A DNA stretch of 8,142 nucleotides from an uncultured Bacillota bacterium (GTDB taxonomy: Bacteria > Bacillota_I > Bacilli_A > RF39 > UBA660): NCBI GenBank assembly GCA_947383065.1, contig CANDCB010000035.1:1-8142 (forward strand), written 5' to 3'. Positions within the stretch are counted from its first letter, which is position 1. Each line of letters opens with the position of its first letter. The notes under the pieces were generated by a model. That model saw only the letters and a list, made by a program, of their open reading frames with translations, did not search any database and had not been told where the DNA came from. This document shows positions 6,855 through 8,142 of the stretch, one piece after another. A program made the translations under genes and the position numbers.

Positions 6855-7460
6855 TTAAGCTACCTCTTTCATTGTTTTAACTAATTTCACACCAGTATTC
6901 TCCATAACTTGATATGCTCTTTCATTATTTTCTTTTCTTTCATGTACTCCTGGAATGTGATAAGTTTCCACAGCGTTTTTTGGCACAATAATTTCCACAT
7001 CCATATTCATTTCATCAAAGAAATTTCTTAAAGCTATTGCAAAATTTTGAATACAAATATCTGTACAACAACCAACTATTACAACTCTTTTTAAGCGAAC
7101 CATTTCCATAAGCATTTCCATCATTCCTGGAGCAAATAAAGCACATGTTGAATTTTTGTAAAATGTTCTATCTGCATATTGCTCGTAAACTGCTAGTTCT
7201 TTAATTGTTTTAGATTCTTCATCTCCCATACAATGTTCTGGATATCTTAATAATTCTGTACTTTTCTTTGTATGCTTATCATTAACAACAAAGAATCCTT
7301 CACCTTTTTCTAAAACTGTTCTAATAATAGGAATAATATTTGGAACAATCTCTTTAATACTTGGATCAGCCAAAGCTCCCTTTTCACAGAAACCTACATT
7401 CATATCAATTAGGAATACTGCTTCCTCCATTTCTGTAATATTTTTCTTAGTTACATTCAT
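6855..7460 (-). CDS. pncA: Nicotinamidase, cysteine-hydrolase (isochorismatase-like) family
   Basis: PncA deamidates nicotinamide to nicotinate and ammonia, feeding PncB. In the 201 residues the likely Asp-Lys-Cys triad is D19 (FLIDMNVGF), K102 (YKNSTCALF) and C136 (CCTDICIQNFA). The metal-site region DxH is D61-K-H63, with H76 following. The family also includes isochorismatases and other amidohydrolases, but the DxH site and the operon with pncB support nicotinamidase. The ATG at 7458-7460 is preceded only by the weak purine-rich GAAAGAAGTG, unlike the strong sites of downstream genes. No alternative upstream start in frame has a better site. It is the first gene after promoter P1, with a leader of about 110 bases. 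Two adjacent cysteines (131-132) before the nucleophile loop are a minor oddity. Confidence 0.93.
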   Translation of the reverse strand: MNVTKKNITEMEEAVFLIDMNVGFCEKGALADPSIKEIVPNIIPIIRTVLEKGEGFFVVNDKHTKKSTELLRYPEHCMGDEESKTIKELAVYEQYADRTFYKNSTCALFAPGMMEMLMEMVRLKRVVIVGCCTDICIQNFAIALRNFFDEMNMDVEIIVPKNAVETYHIPGVHERKENNERAYQVMENTGVKLVKTMKEVA

Positions 7461-7489
7461 AATTACACTTCTTTCTTTTATATATTTTG

Positions 7490-7506
7490 TTAATAACAGT
7501 TATTAA
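7490..7506. promoter_or_regulatory. Perfect 17-bp palindrome upstream of pncA
   Basis: TTAATAACAGTTATTAA has two perfect 8-base arms around a single central A. The arm GTTATTAA equals the half-site in the operator at the -10 of both promoters, here with 1-base instead of 7-base spacing. It begins 29 bases before the pncA ATG, within the transcribed leader. It is a likely protein-binding site or roadblock; an RNA hairpin with this spacing is unlikely to be stable. Confidence 0.5.
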
Positions 7507-7550
7507 AATAATGATATAATCATTTTGTTAATATCAAATTTTAATTTTTT

Positions 7551-7564
7551 TGGCTTTTCAGCCA
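7551..7564 (-). other. Short GNRA-loop hairpin at the 5' end of the pncA leader
   Basis: The minus strand reads TGGCT-GAAA-AGCCA: a 5-bp stem closed by a GAAA tetraloop, followed by a run of A. With a start near 7570 it would sit within the first 20 bases of the transcript. It is not a terminator on either strand, because no T tract follows it. A 5' stabilising hairpin is possible. It does not by itself match a riboswitch I know. Confidence 0.4.
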
Positions 7565-7567
7565 TCT

Positions 7568-7590
7568 GTTACTAACATTATATTAATAAC
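7568..7590. promoter_or_regulatory. Candidate operator over the P1 -10 box
   Basis: On the minus strand the site reads GTTATTAA, TATAATG, TTAGTAAC: the inverted repeat GTTANTAA-N7-TTANTAAC covering the -10 hexamer. It equals the site at 2348-2370 except for one base, and that base falls at the N position of the dyad, where the repeat is not constrained. This supports a shared operator rather than chance. Confidence 0.55.
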
Positions 7591-7629
7591 ATTTAATTTT
7601 GTCAACTACTTTTTAACAAAAAATTAAAA
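7577..7629 (-). promoter_or_regulatory. Promoter P1 of the pncA-pncB-Nudix-nadE unit
   Basis: The minus strand has -35 TTGACA (7600-7605) and -10 TATAAT (7577-7582), both consensus, 17 bases apart. An A/T-rich tract (7611-7629) lies upstream. Predicted transcription start is near 7570. The block 7568-7629 is nearly the same as 2348-2409: 6 differences, five of them clustered in the middle of the spacer, where only RNA polymerase spacing matters. The inverted repeat TTGTCAA-N7-TTAACAA across the -35 (7599-7619, plus strand) is identical in both. Confidence 0.88.
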
Positions 7630-8062
7630 AGATTTCTATTTTTTCGATTTTCAAAGTAATATATCAAGAAAAATAAACTAAAAAATATATTTAAATAAAT
7701 AATATTTATATAATCATTTTAATGTTGTTCATAGACTTATCAATTTCAATTTATTTACTACAATATTTAAATGGAGCTTCTTGTAAGATTAAATTCCTTT
7801 TTTTATCTTTAAACAGAATTTTACTTTTTCACTTCACGTTCCAATATTTAATTTTAAATAAATACAACAATAGATTGTCTAGACTTTTTTCAAATGATAT
7901 AATTAATTTAGTTTTATACTTAAAAAAATTAAAAAGGTTTAAAAATTGATTATAAATTAAAATATTCAAAATAAATAATATAAGTTAAATTTTTTAATAA
8001 GTAAGAAAATAACTTTAATTAATATTAAATAAAACTAATATTTAATTACTAAAAATTAAAAA
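7630..8062. other. AT-rich divergent intergenic region with one doubtful ORF
   Basis: A plus-strand frame of 75 codons runs from 7722 to 7949. Its translation is rich in Leu, Ile, Phe, Lys and Asn, matches no family I know, and has no ribosome binding site before its ATG. Bases of about 7740-7870 look slightly less AT-rich than the flanks, so it could be a decayed gene, but it is more likely chance. Nothing else is supported here, and no convincing promoter for the plus-strand gene at 8076 is seen. Confidence 0.5.
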
Positions 8063-8075
8063 TAAGGAGATTTAT

Positions 8076-8095
8076 ATGGATTCAAAATTAAAAAA
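8076..8095 (+). CDS. Start of a plus-strand gene, cut off by adapter
   Basis: AAGGAG (8064-8069) stands 6 bases before an ATG at 8076-8078, and the frame reads MDSKLK before adapter begins at 8096. The ribosome binding site makes a real start likely. Only about seven codons exist, so no function can be given. The gene would be divergent from the NAD locus. Confidence 0.6.
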
Positions 8096-8142
8096 AGATC
8101 GGAAGAGCGTCGTGTAGGGAAAGAGTGTGACGTGTTGGGGGG
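8096..8142. other. Illumina adapter contamination, right contig end
   Basis: Bases 8096-8128 are the reverse complement of the same read-1 adapter found at the left end, beginning AGATCGGAAGAGC. They are followed by GACGTGTT (8129-8136), the reverse complement of the putative index at 6-13, and then six G, where P5 sequence (GTGTAG) is expected. The G run fits no-signal calls of two-colour Illumina chemistry. The base A8096 could be genomic or adapter. Confidence 0.98.

Noticed and set aside
7551..7564. Rho-independent terminator or NAD-sensing riboswitch
   Set aside because: The T tract is on the 5' side of the stem on the plus strand and becomes an A run after it on the minus strand, so it cannot terminate. 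The 14-base element alone does not match the NAD riboswitch classes as I remember them.
7722..7949. Plus-strand open frame of 75 codons as a gene
   Set aside because: It has no ribosome binding site, no recognisable family, and a composition expected of AT-rich DNA. It is mentioned only within the intergenic entry.

Overview
The window is a low-GC (by eye a quarter to a third G+C) bacterial contig whose two ends are sequencing-library adapter, not genome. Genuine sequence runs from about base 47 to about base 8095. AT-rich codon use, TGG for every tryptophan, TAA/TGA stops, strong GGAGG-type ribosome binding sites and the protein flavour suggest a low-GC Bacillota-like organism (Clostridia or a Bacilli/Mycoplasmatota-adjacent lineage) using the standard bacterial code. 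The exact taxon cannot be read from the sequence.

Almost all genes lie on the minus strand and form one NAD-salvage locus in two transcription units. Read in the direction of transcription (right to left), unit 1 is pncA (nicotinamidase), pncB (nicotinate phosphoribosyltransferase), a Nudix hydrolase of the ADP-ribose pyrophosphatase type, and nadE (glutamine-dependent NAD synthetase), closed by a rho-independent terminator. Unit 2 is a 131-residue protein I do not recognise, prs (PRPP synthetase), nadD (nicotinate-nucleotide adenylyltransferase) and a radical SAM gene cut off by the left contig end. Genes within each unit are 1 to 21 bases apart or overlap.

Together the set covers nicotinamide -> nicotinate -> NaMN -> NaAD -> NAD, plus synthesis of the PRPP used by PncB. 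The Nudix enzyme can return ADP-ribose, an NAD breakdown product, to AMP and ribose 5-phosphate, which is the Prs substrate. No de novo genes (nadA/B/C) and no vitamin transporter are visible.

The most interesting non-coding signal is that the promoters of the two units share a 62-bp block differing at only 6 positions. It has TTGACA and TATAAT boxes with a 17-bp spacer, plus inverted repeats over the -10 and next to the -35. Further related half-sites lie in both leaders, including a perfect 17-bp palindrome just upstream of pncA. This looks like one regulator controlling both units; the regulator itself is not in the window.

Between the units (about 2410-2752) is very AT-rich DNA with a degenerate tandem repeat of about 42-47 bp. 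To the right of the pncA promoter (7630-8062) is an AT-rich intergenic stretch with one doubtful ORF, followed by the first codons of a plus-strand gene cut off by adapter. No CRISPR, tRNA, rRNA, transposon or phage feature was seen, and I found no clear new biological system beyond the shared control region and the two unassigned operon members.
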